Shown: in pieces, positions 35,602-47,229 of the stretch
Layout: each line of letters opens with the position of its first letter
Numbering within the stretch: the first letter of the stretch is position 1
Source of the DNA: Sipunculus nudus
Lineage: Eukaryota; Annelida; Sipuncula; Golfingiida; Sipunculidae
Assembly: GCA_026874595.1 (NCBI GenBank)
Contig: CM049307.1
Location: 33,394,862 to 33,458,861 of the forward strand
Length of the DNA stretch: 64,000 nt
Reading direction: 5' to 3'
The notes under the pieces: model-generated
What the model was told of the DNA's origin: nothing
The model's database searches: none
What the model saw: the letters and a program-made list of their open reading frames with translations, nothing else
Translations under genes and position numbers: made by a program

Positions 35602-36501
35602 TAGTGTTGGGACGATACGGGTTTTTGATATCATGATAATTATTCAAATTTTATCGCGATATACCATGATATCGCGATATATTTAATTATATATAATGGC
35701 ATTAATAAGCCATCAATAATGATATTTATAACAACCACCTTTAAAGTCTTGACTTTATACAAGGGTTAAGTATTAATATCATTTATACCTATTGTGCCAG
35801 TACCACAGAATGACTCATTAAGTGATGTAAGTTGCATGAAGGTCCTGCAGGTGTGCAAGCTTGAGGCGCAGGAAGTCCTGCCCCCATCGTCGAATCACGC
35901 TTGTCAGAACTTTCCACCAGTTTCCTATAGCTACATTAGAGCCGGAGAATCCCGGCGAATTTTTGGAGAGCGTGTCATACCAATCATGGCTAAATATACC
36001 ATCCTAATTTTTTATGGCAAAATATGCAACCCGTATGGAATGTTCGATTCAGTTGTGACACTTTTATGTTGACATTTTCGTTCCATGTAATAAAAGCATA
36101 AATATGTGTATTTATTGCTCTTCAATTATAATGTTATTTTCTCCTGTAATTCTCAAGCTTTTGTCCTCTCTGATTCATCCTGCTACTTCCGGACATTTCC
36201 GACTAATCCCGAAGTCTGTAAGCACACTTTTCCACCTACACGCGGACATTTCCGACTAATCCCGAAGTCTGTAAGTACACGGTTCCACCCACGCGCGTGT
36301 ATTCAAATACATGTGGTTTATAAAAATAAATGTGATTCTTTGAAATAAATTTATTTTGAACCTAAAGGGCTTGCTTGTGAACCAAAATCGTGAACAAAAA
36401 ATGATATCGTGGTATCGCGATAATAGGAAAGTTGACGGTATGATAACCGTAGCTGTCAGATATCATGATAATACCGTATACCGGTAACCGTCCCAACCCT
36501 A
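35602..36501. mobile_element. hAT-type MITE (900 bp) with 8-bp target duplication
   Basis: The ends TAGTGTTGGGACG (35602) and complement of TAGGGTTGGGACGG (ending 36501) form imperfect terminal inverted repeats rich in ATATCGCGATA/GGTATCGCGATA-type palindromes. CTTTTGAC flanks both sides (35594-35601 and 36502-36509), an 8-bp target duplication. The interior has a roughly 55-bp tandem duplication (CGGACATTTCCGACTAATCC, 36189 and 36243). There is no coding capacity. Confidence 0.85.
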
Positions 36502-36966
36502 CTTTTGACAAACAAATATACTCTTCTGAGGCAGTGAAAATCTAGATAATGCACTGTGAAAGAGCACTGCATAATTTGAGTTCCGAATTGTTTTAATTAT
36601 TTATAAAAAAAACTCATATTAATGCACAATTTTTATGAAACCCAACCTTTATTCCAAATATTCTCCTACCATGTAAATTTGTCCAAATCAGAGGTTTTTG
36701 GGGATGAAATTTATTCATATTTAATTATATTTTATTCATTCAGAAACTATATATAAATTAAGAAATATTATAAACATTATATTTTAATTAATAAAAAATT
36801 GTTTAAAACTTTTTAATTAAATAGTTACTGTTTCTATGAAATTATACTCATGATCCATCATTCATTTCATTTTTAATTTATAAGTTAACCAGTTCTTAAA
36901 AGACTTTTTTATCACAATGTCAAAAAATCTTTATTGTGTTAGATGTCCATATAAATTTTTTATATA

Positions 36967-38382
36967 CAGTGAAACCCCTCTGAGAGGACAGTCAAGGCAC
37001 TGGACTATTTGTCCGTTATAGCAGGGTGTCTGCCCTAGACGTGGTCTGGCCTAGGAGGTCCACATGTTGGAGACCCAAGAATGGGACTTAACCAACCATG
37101 AAAGCTGGTTTTTTCATCTAATATATGATCTTACAGATATGTTATGTGGAATAAAATTTATTGCTACTGGTTGTTGTGTTTTATTGTTTATTTTTGAATG
37201 AGGTTTTTAATATTAACTGGAACATTATCATCATTACATGAGAAAAAATAATATTCTAACAGTGACAATGACTGACAATTGACCAGACTTACTTGTTTCT
37301 ACATATACATTTCTGCACTGGGTCCATAATATTTCTTTATGACTCACTCTTTCCATGATATTTGAAGACTGGCTTATGGAATAAATTAATTTCTGACATA
37401 TTGTTTCAGTTTTGCTTAACATCTTTAGGGATAGTTAAAAAATATGATTATTAAATGCATGATATCATATATGCTTTATGAATGGTAGGTGGGACTAATT
37501 ACTCTGATGCAAATGTTACAGGATTGGGGATTGATTGATATCTAGGTCATGAGTAGGGTAATAAAGAGTGAGAGGTTCCAATGGGTTAAGCTTATAACTA
37601 TCAAATAGATAAGACGAATGTCAATATTTTTATTGCATTTATGTACATTGATCAGAGTTCATTAAGGTCACCTTGTCATAACAAATGAAACACATTTATA
37701 ATGGAATGAAACATATTTACAAGGGAATGAAAATGCATAAAAGTGAAGATGAACTTTGAAAAATTGTCTTATCACCTTTGATCTAAATCCCAGCTGAGCC
37801 CCCCCCCCCCCCCCCCCAACCCAGGCATGACCTGTGACTGTTATCATCAGGGTCTGTAACTGATACGTTATTATCCTCACTCCTGGGCCTATGATAGAAT
37901 TTTGTGGCCTGAATTCAGAATGAACTTGTAGCTTCACACTGTAGCTAAGCACTGCACAATAGAATCTCTGTGAATTCAGTCATTTTGTGAGCACTGCTAT
38001 TGAAAAAAGGATACATAAATAAATGTTCCAGCTGAAAACTAAGGTAAATTCAGTAAAACTAGCTCCAGTCTTATAGTCATTGCAATATGCCTAAATCATA
38101 CAAGTATGAACATTTAAGTCATATAAGGTGTAACGGAAGCAGACCATAAATGCAATTTCAAAGTATTTCTGCCTACTTCAATTGGGGCTGCTGCTTGGGT
38201 GTCTGTAAGCCACAGTGATTTTAGCCATTGGGTGGACAAGAAGTGTCTGTGTCCTGAATAGCATCTGAATAGCAGGTGTCCACCTGAGTTCTTAAAGTAG
38301 TGAAAATGCTCATTCAGCTCAAAAAGTGTCCATTAGGCAGAATGTCCAGCACAGAGGGGTGTCTGCAGCCTAGATTGCACTG
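36967..38382. mobile_element. possible pogo/Tigger-like element remnant
   Basis: The left end CAGTGAAACCCCTCTGAGAG (36967) and right end ...GATTGCACTG (38382) are flanked by TA. Internal GTGTCTGC/GTGTCCAC and GTCCGTTATAGCAGG motifs recall Tc1/mariner-pogo termini. Inverted similarity between the ends is weak. A 17-base poly-C tract lies at 37801-37817. No transposase frame was recognised. Confidence 0.4.
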
Positions 38383-38461
38383 TATTATTGAGATCAAAAC
38401 CTTTTATTTTATATACCTACAGAGATATGATTTTTTTTTTGTTTTTATAGTAAAATAATCA

Positions 38462-38573
38462 TTAGCCCCACCTGCATCTGTCCCTACCTCTCACAAAGGA
38501 ACACCTGCAATGTAGGGACACTGGTTATGATATCCCTCAGGTGTCCCCTCATGACAGGTACTGCTGTAGAACC
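38462..38573. repeat. inverted partner of the 31.95-kb terminal fragment
   Basis: The sequence from CCTGCATCTGTCCCTACC to ATGACAGGTACTGCTGTA is the reverse-complement counterpart of 31952-32040, with shared GTAGGGACA and CATGAG blocks. Confidence 0.4.
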
Positions 38574-38589
38574 AAACATTATTGAGAAT

Positions 38590-39484
38590 GATGTTGAGGC
38601 AACCAATTCAATTCATGATTTTGTTGAGAATATTTTTATTGACATCTCACTGATATAACATTCATCTTGGTACAAGTTGTTTGAGATTGAGCACAAGCGT
38701 AGCACATTAGTCACTCTTTTAAATTCCCTGTATATTTCATGTATAAGTAAACATGATCAAACATCTGAGAATCAAAACTATGTGTGTCCTTCATGATTAT
38801 AGTAATGTCCTTCAATTAATGATTTAATGATTGATTCGCCTTATACATGATAACTAATGCAGTACAGATACAGTATAAATCAAAACTGATACATATATAA
38901 AAACACCATAAATAATTCAACCCAGATAAATATGTCCTGTGAGGGAACACTGAAATGAAACTTTCACAATGTGTGTTAAACGTATTTCTATTAGAGGACC
39001 TTTAAAAAAGTTTGCAAGCTGGCAATCCATGCATACAAATATATATCCTCTTATTAAATAATAGGCCAAATTGCTCTCACTTTGTTCCTGTCCCATTGAC
39101 CTTTTATGACACTGAGATTATTTTATCGTAGCCATCTATAGATCCATTGCCAGAAAAACGGAACCAGGCCAGTGAGGAGTACACAGCACCAATATTGTTA
39201 CATTTCATTTTGAGCGACAGCTTGCCGGCCCAGCAACCTACATACATTCATACCCGAAACCCTTCCAGCATGGAGCCTTGTAAATGCACTCAGTGGGGTA
39301 TCGGACCAATCTTCCTGAGCCTGTTGTTACATTTGTTTTGATTGACAGTTATCCTGACTAGTAACCCATGTTCACAGGACTCTGTGACAGCTGGGTATTG
39401 GGATTCTCTTCATGAGAATTTGGCCCATACACATGGGAAATCAGGCTGGTTAGCTGTCAATCAAATCAAATGGAACATCATTGG
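38590..39484. other. intergenic, no gene recognised
   Basis: Two adjoining plus-strand frames (39147-39341 and 39342-39554) sit in a slightly GC-richer stretch but show no family signature or splice logic. Confidence 0.55.
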
Positions 39485-39630
39485 CTGCAGACAATCCTCA
39501 CTGGGCTGGTATGTGTTTTTCTGGAAATGCATACATATAGCTACAATAAAATAGTCTTAATGTCATAAGAGGTCGATGAAGCTGGAACAAGGTCGAAGTA
39601 GAATGACCTATTATTTAATAGGAGTCACAG
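39485..39630 (+). repeat. dispersed repeat, copy near 39.5 kb
   Basis: It shares GCTGGTATSTGTTTYYCTGG, AGTCTTAATGTCATAA plus AGGTCG, and ATGACCTRTTATTTAATA with 51150-51305, in the same order and orientation. The 39.5-kb copy has lost the TATA-like and X-box-like words of the other. Confidence 0.75.
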
Positions 39631-39849
39631 ATATACTGAAGTTTTAAAATTAAAGTGAAATTTCAACTAAATCTAAATGGATGAATGTTCATATTATATT
39701 GCTATTTAATTGGAGTTGGAGGATACAACTTCCTAAAACAGGTTGCCATCGCCATCACAAATATTACCAGGTTACTAACAGCTACCCAAAGGAGTCAACG
39801 TACTCCCAATAATGGATTAGAACCCAAGAAGTGCACTCAGGTAGGTTAG

Positions 39850-40380
39850 TGAGCTGATAATCAGCTGACCGGTAGGCGATAATAAAGTAAGAACGGATTA
39901 CGTAGGAAAGCTCTCTCCGAAAAAGAAAGCGTTCCATAAAATATAATTTCTATATATTTAGCGACGTGCTTACACCGTACTTGTTTCACTTGATCATGTA
40001 CTTTCATCATCCAGACTTACTTGTTTGATCAGTGTTTTAACTTGTTGACGATGTTGTGATCAAATGCTGGCCTGGTCCCACCTGTGTACAGTGTTTACGG
40101 TCGTGAAGGACATGTCGTAAATAAAGTCATGAATATCAGATTTATTGTTTTGACGAACATCAATTTTAAATATATAGCAAAACACAGGAAGATTAAATTG
40201 TATCAGCAATAACCCATTTTTATTAGAGCTACGCCTTTTTTGTACGACAATGCGACCTACATACGATAGCTACGGAGGCCATATTGATTTTTACTTGGAA
40301 ACAAGCAAACAGTTGGATGGCGGTGTGATCATCCCGGGCTTGTTTTGAACACTCTTGCCAAGTCCGTCCAGTTTGACAGG
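39850..40380 (+). promoter_or_regulatory. CpG-enriched promoter-like block with possible non-coding exon
   Basis: In otherwise CpG-poor DNA this block has many CpGs (GCGACGTG, TACGACAATGCGACC, TACGATAGCTACGG). Close to its right side are GGCCAT and ATGGCGG words, then CCAGTTTGACAG|GTATGTCAG, a good splice donor at 40380. It lies between the divergent SDR42E1 and STPG2 starts and could be a first exon and promoter for either. Unproven. Confidence 0.35.
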
Positions 40381-40516
40381 TATGTCAGTTCATTGTTAAT
40401 ATTTAATATTAATGATAAGTCATATACTTGGTATAATTGGTATTATCTTTACTTAATTACGAAGAGAATAGTTGGAAGTGGAAGGGAGCCAGTGACCATG
40501 TTCATCAAAGCAACAG

Positions 40517-40565
40517 GGCATTTATTATTTATTTATTTATTTATTTATTTAGATATTTATTTTTC
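40517..40565. repeat. TTTA tetranucleotide microsatellite
   Basis: TTATTTATTTATTTATTTAT run just right of the promoter-like block. Confidence 0.9.
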
Positions 40566-40769
40566 ATTGTTTTAGCCAAAAGCCAAGGCCAAATAGTTAT
40601 AAAACCACATTTTATTATATATTTGAAGAACTCTGTTAATTGTTTAGACTTTTGGGATGGTCTTATATATTTACTATAACTCTTATTAAATATTACTATT
40701 AAGTATTATTAGCTCATATTACTATCATTACTCCCACCATATTATGACTGTATGAGCCAGTATTATATA

Positions 40770-41277
40770 CAGACCTGGGAGCCGCCGCCGAATTGAGCCA
40801 GCCGCCGCCGTTTATTTTATAAGCAAGCCGCCGCCGATAGTTTTCTTGAGCCGCCAAATTGCGCCAGCCGCCGCCGATTATTAAACACCGGCTCAGCCAC
40901 CGGTGAAATATTGATAAGCTGATGAAACAAGGGATATTCGCTTGCAAACGTCAGCTTGTTAATAGTTACTACAGTATTATGTTAACACGAACCCGTCTCA
41001 TACAGATATCACCGAGCTGCATGCAGACCTGGGAGCCGCCGCCGAATTGAGCCAGCCGCCGCCGTTTATTTTATAAGCAAGCCGCCGCCGATAGTTTTCT
41101 TGAGCCGCCAAATTGCGCCAGCCTCCGCCGATTATTAAACACCGGCTCAGCCGCCGGTGAAATATTGATAAGCTGATGAAACAAGGGATATTCGCTTGCA
41201 AACGTCAGCTTGTAAATAGTTACTACAGTATTATGTTAACACGAACCCGTCTCATGCAGATATCACCGAGCTGCATG
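40770..41277. repeat. 254-bp tandem duplication of the hAT left end
   Basis: Copies 40770-41023 and 41024-41277 are nearly identical (a handful of substitutions). Each begins with the full terminal sequence CAGACCTGGGAGCC and contains four GCCGCCGCCG-like clusters. The element therefore has two left termini. Confidence 0.92.
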
Positions 41278-42308
41278 GCTTCGCAATGGTTATGCATGAT
41301 TAATTTTATGGAAGTTGTAAGTCATTATGTTAGACAGTTAACAAGGTTCCCGCAAGCCTTTTTTTCAGACTGGATAACTGGCATTTTCCCCGTTTGATCA
41401 AGGGCGTTTCTCTAACCCTGGTTGCTCAAAATAAAGAGAAAAAAATGCAGGAATCCAGTTCATTCCCAAGTTTATTCAGTCAGATACTGATGCTTGAACA
41501 TTTAAAGTTACTGAGGTCGATGTGCAATATTTAAAAAAAATATTATATACTGCTCTGTTAAAATTTAGGATTAAATGAACGAAAACCACAGGGAAAAGCT
41601 GTTATATGTATGGAAAAAATATGCATGCATTTTTGTTATTATTGTTTCCAGCCAATATAAGACAGTGTAGGTATAACCATGAAACGATGTCTGCAGCCAG
41701 CGACCGCTTATAACTACCTCATATTATAATCATGCTACAAATGTCATTCGCGTAAACACATATGGATAAATGTCATAAAATCCTTGAGTAGAACCTAAAC
41801 TTTTAAGCGAGTCTGATTGGTTAGCAATTTGAATTTAAAACGCGAGACCAAATCAGTGTCAAACAGCTGCAGAAACCGGCTGCTTCAACCACTGACAAAC
41901 ATATCGCTGCATGAACATTTTAAGGGTCACAGAGGTCACGGGGATGATTGAGGCTGACACCTGCGAAAATGCATGACAAAATTCATATTTCAATTAAGAC
42001 ACGTGACAAATTACGTACAGGATTGCGACCTGGAAAGTTCAGCGCGGGAAAAAAACATGTTGATCATAGGCTAGGCCAAAAGGATTGAGAGATTTCGTGG
42101 TTGTGGCAGTGAGTTGGTCTGTTCACATTACATCAAGAAGAATTCACAATATGTTCTAAGTAATCAAATTTTCATAATTATTATAAAAACTCTTGGGCTG
42201 GAGTTCGATTTTGTACGATTGTCACCTCTCTCCCTCCTCAAATGACAGATTATGACAGATTATTACCAAATGTTAGAGACACTCGCGGGTGAAGCATGAC
42301 TTTCTGTA

Positions 42309-42342
<34 letters not shown>

Positions 42343-42346
<4 letters not shown>

Positions 42347-42416
42347 CTAAAGTACGGTTAGTTTGACAGATCTGTAGCACAAACTGATGAAGTCAAACTA
42401 ACCGTACTTTAGTTAT
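42343..42416. repeat. perfect 25-bp inverted repeat (hairpin) beside TA microsatellite
   Basis: Arms 42343-42367 and 42392-42416 are perfectly complementary (core CTAAAGTACGGTTAGTTTGA) around a 24-base loop. It lies between two TA microsatellites (about 42312-42345 and 42491-42531) inside the hAT element. Confidence 0.9.
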
Positions 42417-42485
42417 TTATAAACGCTCCCATACGGTAGAGCACTATCACCGCGATGTATTGAATTCACGTTATGTGAACAATAC

Positions 42486-42535
<50 letters not shown>

Positions 42536-43416
42536 AAATTTTCTGCCCTTTCACATAACCTCATGTGATACAGTTAAAAAAAGAAGCACACACTACGTCA
42601 AGCCATGACACTTTAAGGTCGGCACACGAAAAAAACGATTATCCGGTTGAACTGAGCGCACGAAAACAGTTTCTTAGAGGATGCAAACAATGATATCTAT
42701 ATATCTCAATAGCTGAATTGAAGCCTTCGATTTTTCAAGATGCTTTTAGCAATGTAACGTTATATCAGTTCAGATCAAATAATGCATGTGTAGCCAACGT
42801 CTGTCAAAAGAAATGAGGAAAATCATAACAAATTTCATCTGATCAAATGAGCGCTCAGCATCACCAAAACACGCTATGTTGTCAGATCTGAAAACACAGT
42901 GGGGGAACCCCATCCTTCACGTAACCACTCACTGTCCTTGTACACGCCCGGCGTGATATTGAATAAAATCAATTTATCCAAAGGGTAATAACCTTGTCAA
43001 AATATTCCTTAAGATTGTTTCATATTCTTGTACATATAAATATAATTGCATTAGATTGAGAGAACATTTTGTCCATTAGATATTTGCTTCATCTTAACGG
43101 CTCAGCCTGCTAGCCAGCCACAATGTTGTCCACTCAGCCATCATCATTGTTCTTAGACCTGAGCCGGCTGAGCCGGCTAGCCAGCCATTTTTTCTTCCAG
43201 CCAGCCGATTTACAGGTCAACAGCTGGCTCCCAGGTCTGATTATATATAACAACATTTGCTCTAGGCCAGTCCTCCTGTCACACTATGTGAATAACTAGG
43301 TTCTTATAACAAACTATAGCTAACTAGCTGAAAACAATGCATACGTACACTCCAAAAGATAAATAAGACAAGTCAACACAAAAATCAGTATATTAAAGAA
43401 AACATACACTTACGTT

Positions 43417-46400
43417 CAGGGTTGGGTTTTAGGTCGCTATAAACCTGTTTTCAACAGGGACTATTCTAAAACCTGCCTTTATCTGCCTACAATAGGTTAC
43501 AACCTGCCTAAAACTGCCTTTAACTACCTAAAACCTTAGATAAACTCACCTATGACTTGCAGTGTACCTACCGTATATCTTATTGACATTACAATTACAC
43601 AGGTTAATGCATTAAAGAAATATGCTCAACAAATTAAAAGAGAGGAACACTTAATTCAGACTAAACAAATTAAATAATAATACGAAAAAAGCAACAACTG
43701 AAAACAACACTTTCAGGTTGTCCATATAACCACAGTTCTCTGTCAGGTTTAGCTTGTATCCCCAAATCATGTTCTATGGTCTCTCACTTCTGCATGCCAT
43801 TATTGGCAATAAAAGAATGACCATACTTGAAGCAGTTTTTAACGAGATACTGTGATCAGTTTTTTTACCATGAGGGATTAAATTTTGTGATAGAAGTTTT
43901 CCCTTAATTAAAAAGTTGTTCCATCTACACTGATGACTAGTCATTTATACTATAGTCTCACTAACATATCATATATGTTTTGTATGCCTGTAGCTTTAAA
44001 TGGCAAAAAAACAAAAGACTGATTTTATAAATTATAACAGATCTTTTATGAAAGCCAAAATTTGAAGGCTTGAGAAACCTTCATTTCATGGTCAGGAGCC
44101 GTGACTACATAATGGAGTCAGTAAAAAATTTGAATCAATAAAAGTTTTCAGGCTTTTCATGGCATCATCCTACTCTATGAAAATATGTGAATATCTACTA
44201 GGAAACGGCAGTAGGATTTATGATCATTGGATCTTATAATCCCATCAGCCTGATAAATAGTAATCAGTCTAATAAAGCATGGCCTCTCCCTCTGTCACTC
44301 TGATACCCTGCCCTACTAGAGAACTACTGGAGGCTGTATTACATCATTCCAGATAGCAAGGCACTCATGAGGAAACCCAAAGGGTCCTGATTATGACATT
44401 ACCTTGGCCTATGAAACAATGTGCCACACAAACTTTGAAAACATGGTCTTATGCTAAGAAACCTATACAGGCTCATAAGAAGACTGCATGATCCCATCAA
44501 CAGGAAATCATACATTAGGTGATTACTTATACCTGAAACCCTCCAGAAGCCCAGCAAAACCTTATGACTGCATCAACCCAGCCAGTTTGGTAAGTTTATA
44601 GATCTAAAAAAACTAAAGTGCCTAAAACCTGCCTTTAAGGTCTAATCATCGTCAAAAAATCATAAAAATTACATTTTTCTGTAAAAAATCTGGTTTTATA
44701 GATGTTTGCTATATCTATCTTTTCACAAAAACACGTTCCTTGGGATATATTGTATCAATTAGAAAAATAAGTATTTTAATTCAGATGTTAACCCCACGTG
44801 GGGTGCAAACAGGACCAACTGTCAGCTCGGCGAGAGTTAGCAGCGTGTAAGTTGCTTATTGGTTAACCATGCGCTCGCGGTATTAGGCAAATGGTTGATT
44901 GGCAGGCGTGGGGAAGCCGCGGTCAGTCAGCCGGGAAAGAGCTTATCTTTATTACCGGCACTTACTAATTGGCACTAATTAATACAAACACGTCCCCCCT
45001 ATACGTCTAACCTAGAAGTAAACTGTACATCGTACCCTTCCAGTCGCCGAATAATGTCTATGTCACTGCCCTAAAATATGTTAGTGTCATCCAATAATGG
45101 TCCTGGCACCAAGAATATAGCCAGAAATATGAATTTACCGATTGTTATTTCTGTAATATTGACCCTGTTATACACTATAACATTTTCTCCCTGGGTCCAT
45201 CATTACATCGCCAAACCCATTACCGAATACATCGTTCCTTCTTCTATAATATACACTATCTTCAAACTGAACGTCATGGGTCGAAGAAAATAGAGTAGAA
45301 TGAGCGAAGATAAAATTTTGCTATTTGAACGAGAGACAGTCACATACTGCTGATCACAAGGTTCCCGTGTCGTAAGTGAAGGATGAAGATAAACGCCTAG
45401 GATGGTGCAGCAATATGGGACTGCGTTGCACTAATGAATTTTGTGAGAGGAACGCGACACCAAGTTACACCACCACGTCGCCTGCTAACAAATTTTGCGA
45501 AGTGAACCGCGCCGGAGTCTTAGCTATGACTAATATGAGAGTGATCGGTGAAGGAAGAGCGACCGCAGCACGATTTAGCGCGTATATGACTGGTGTAAAT
45601 AAATCTAATGAGAGAGAGAGGGAGAGATATGTGTTGCTGCTAGCTATGTAGTGTCTCATATATAATTGTGAGAGGGAGAGACAAGCTGTTAATTGGATTA
45701 GGTTATATGATGGTCTGAATGAGAGCGCAGAGTTAACAGAGTGATCGTTCTTATCAGTCACTTCACACCTGACGCGTGCCCCGGTGCGGTAGCCCATGAC
45801 CTGATTACCGATGACCGCCCCTTGGACAAGTAAGCTCCGCCTATACTTTAGTTTGACAGTTCTCCACTTGTCAAGATGCCTAATAAAATCCTTTTTTAAC
45901 ATTGATAAACCACTAAATTTTAAAATTTATATATTGAAACCGATTCTCATCGGAACATTTAGTGAAAAAATACAACTGTCACTTGGGCTTATATCCCCGT
46001 TTTCCACTCAAAACGAAATTTCTCTTCCCAAACAGTTTTTGGCCGTTTTCTCAAAACAGTATTTCAGGAGACTGTATGGTCTTCAGAGCGATATTTCTCA
46101 AAAAACATTGAATATAGTCTTCAAATTTTGCATATAGGTAAATCAACAAGTATTCTAAAATGCGTTTTTTCTTTTTCCTATATCGTTTTTAGTGTAGTAG
46201 AAAGACGTTATTTAAACGAAATAAGTCTTGTTAACATCACACAAGTTTTTTAAATTTAAAGTTCATTATGAAAAAAGACAATAAATATATAACCAAAAAA
46301 CACCTGAAGATATTTGTATGTAGTTTCAAATGATACTATTTCCACATACATACCCTATGCCAATTTTGGGATATATCCAATTAAAAAAAATAATTTCAAA

Positions 46401-46640
46401 TCATTTCAAGTTTTAAATTTTCAAAGTGGACACTGTTACATTTTTTAAATATATCTCATCTGATAGAGAATATTCTAAGAATACTAAATATATATACATC
46501 ACTGTATCTAAAATTATTATTAATATGAATTCTAAAGCTAAATTAAACCAAGGTTGTTTGACGATGATTAGACCTTAACCTGTTTTAGGCAGGGAAGTTT
46601 TAACCAGGTTAAAACCTATGGTTTAAATTGCCAGATTTAC
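43417..46640. mobile_element. hAT-like fragment, interrupted by a TTAA element
   Basis: It starts CAGGGTTGGGTTTTAGGT at 43417, a hAT-style terminus, followed by repeated CCTGCCTAAAAC/CCTAAAACC motifs to about 43560. The same motif vocabulary (CCTGTTTTAGGCAGG, TTTTAACCAGGTTAAAACC) appears in inverted sense right after the nested element (46579-46625). No matching right terminus or target duplication was found, so the right side is probably truncated. Confidence 0.5.
44639..46574. mobile_element. TTAA-flanked DNA transposon (1.94 kb, non-autonomous)
   Basis: Perfect 18-bp terminal inverted repeats GGTCTAATCATCGTCAAA (44639-44656, and complement 46557-46574) are flanked by TTAA on both sides (44635-44638 and 46575-46578). 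A TTAA target duplication is the piggyBac hallmark, although piggyBac ends usually begin CCY, so the superfamily is tentative. The interior includes a CpG-enriched block (about 44790-45000 and 45370-45860) and a short GA run near 45610. The longest open frame (minus strand, 145 codons) resembles no transposase I know. It sits within the CCTAAAACC-type hAT fragment. Confidence 0.75.
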
Positions 46641-47229
46641 TGGCAAAAATGCGATACTCGCTCTGAAGTCTGTTACAGAGAAATCACTATAGCCTTCCTC
46701 AGACACTAACAATCTATGCTTATAGACATCATCTCTCAACTGTCTAACCTCTGATGCATGCAGACCTGCCTCTGGACTGCAGATATTGTCAGGCTACATT
46801 TACTGGCATGCTGATCAGGCATTAGTTGTGAATTTCATCTTAATTGCATCTTATATTTGCATGCTGATGTCACAGGTCCTGACCGTCCCCTGGCCAGTCA
46901 CCACTTCCTATTATGCTGACTGCCAATTATTGCATAAAATTTTATATGGACACACCTTCAGAGATAAAACCTGAGAAAACCAAACTAAACAGGTGCATAT
47001 CCTTTGAAGTCTACAACAAACAATTGCAGGGCTTGAATTTGCTGAAAGAATTGCCACATGACACAGGGGTCGGCAGCACAAAAAATGTGCCGCACTTCAA
47101 AAGATTTTACCGGACCCCACTTTTTAATTTTTGGCTCTCATTTTTAGCTCAGCTGACTGAAAGTCATCTGAGCTATAGCGATCACTCTTTGTCCGTCTGT
47201 CCGTCTGTCCGTCTGTCCGTCCGTTAACC

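Larger units (their letters stand above)
40770..43239. mobile_element. hAT-type non-autonomous DNA transposon with 8-bp target duplication
   Basis: Perfect 14-bp terminal inverted repeats CAGACCTGGGAGCC (40770-40783) and its complement (43226-43239) are flanked by a perfect 8-bp duplication ATTATATA (40762-40769 and 43240-43247). CAG...CTG ends with an 8-bp duplication define the hAT superfamily. Subterminal GCC/GGC-rich motifs occur at both ends. No transposase frame is visible. The interior has two TA microsatellites, a 25-bp-arm hairpin and CpG-containing sequence. The left 254 bp are duplicated in tandem. Confidence 0.9.

Noticed and set aside
45465-45902. 145-codon minus-strand frame inside the TTAA element
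   Set aside because: Considered as transposase; no DDD-type motifs, and part of it is low-complexity Ser-Leu from a GA/CT run.
47184-47227. Frame through the GTCC/GTCT run suggesting an Ser/Val-Cys-Pro repeat protein
   Set aside because: A microsatellite within a non-coding dispersed repeat; the same run occurs inverted near 18.96 and 34.94 kb.
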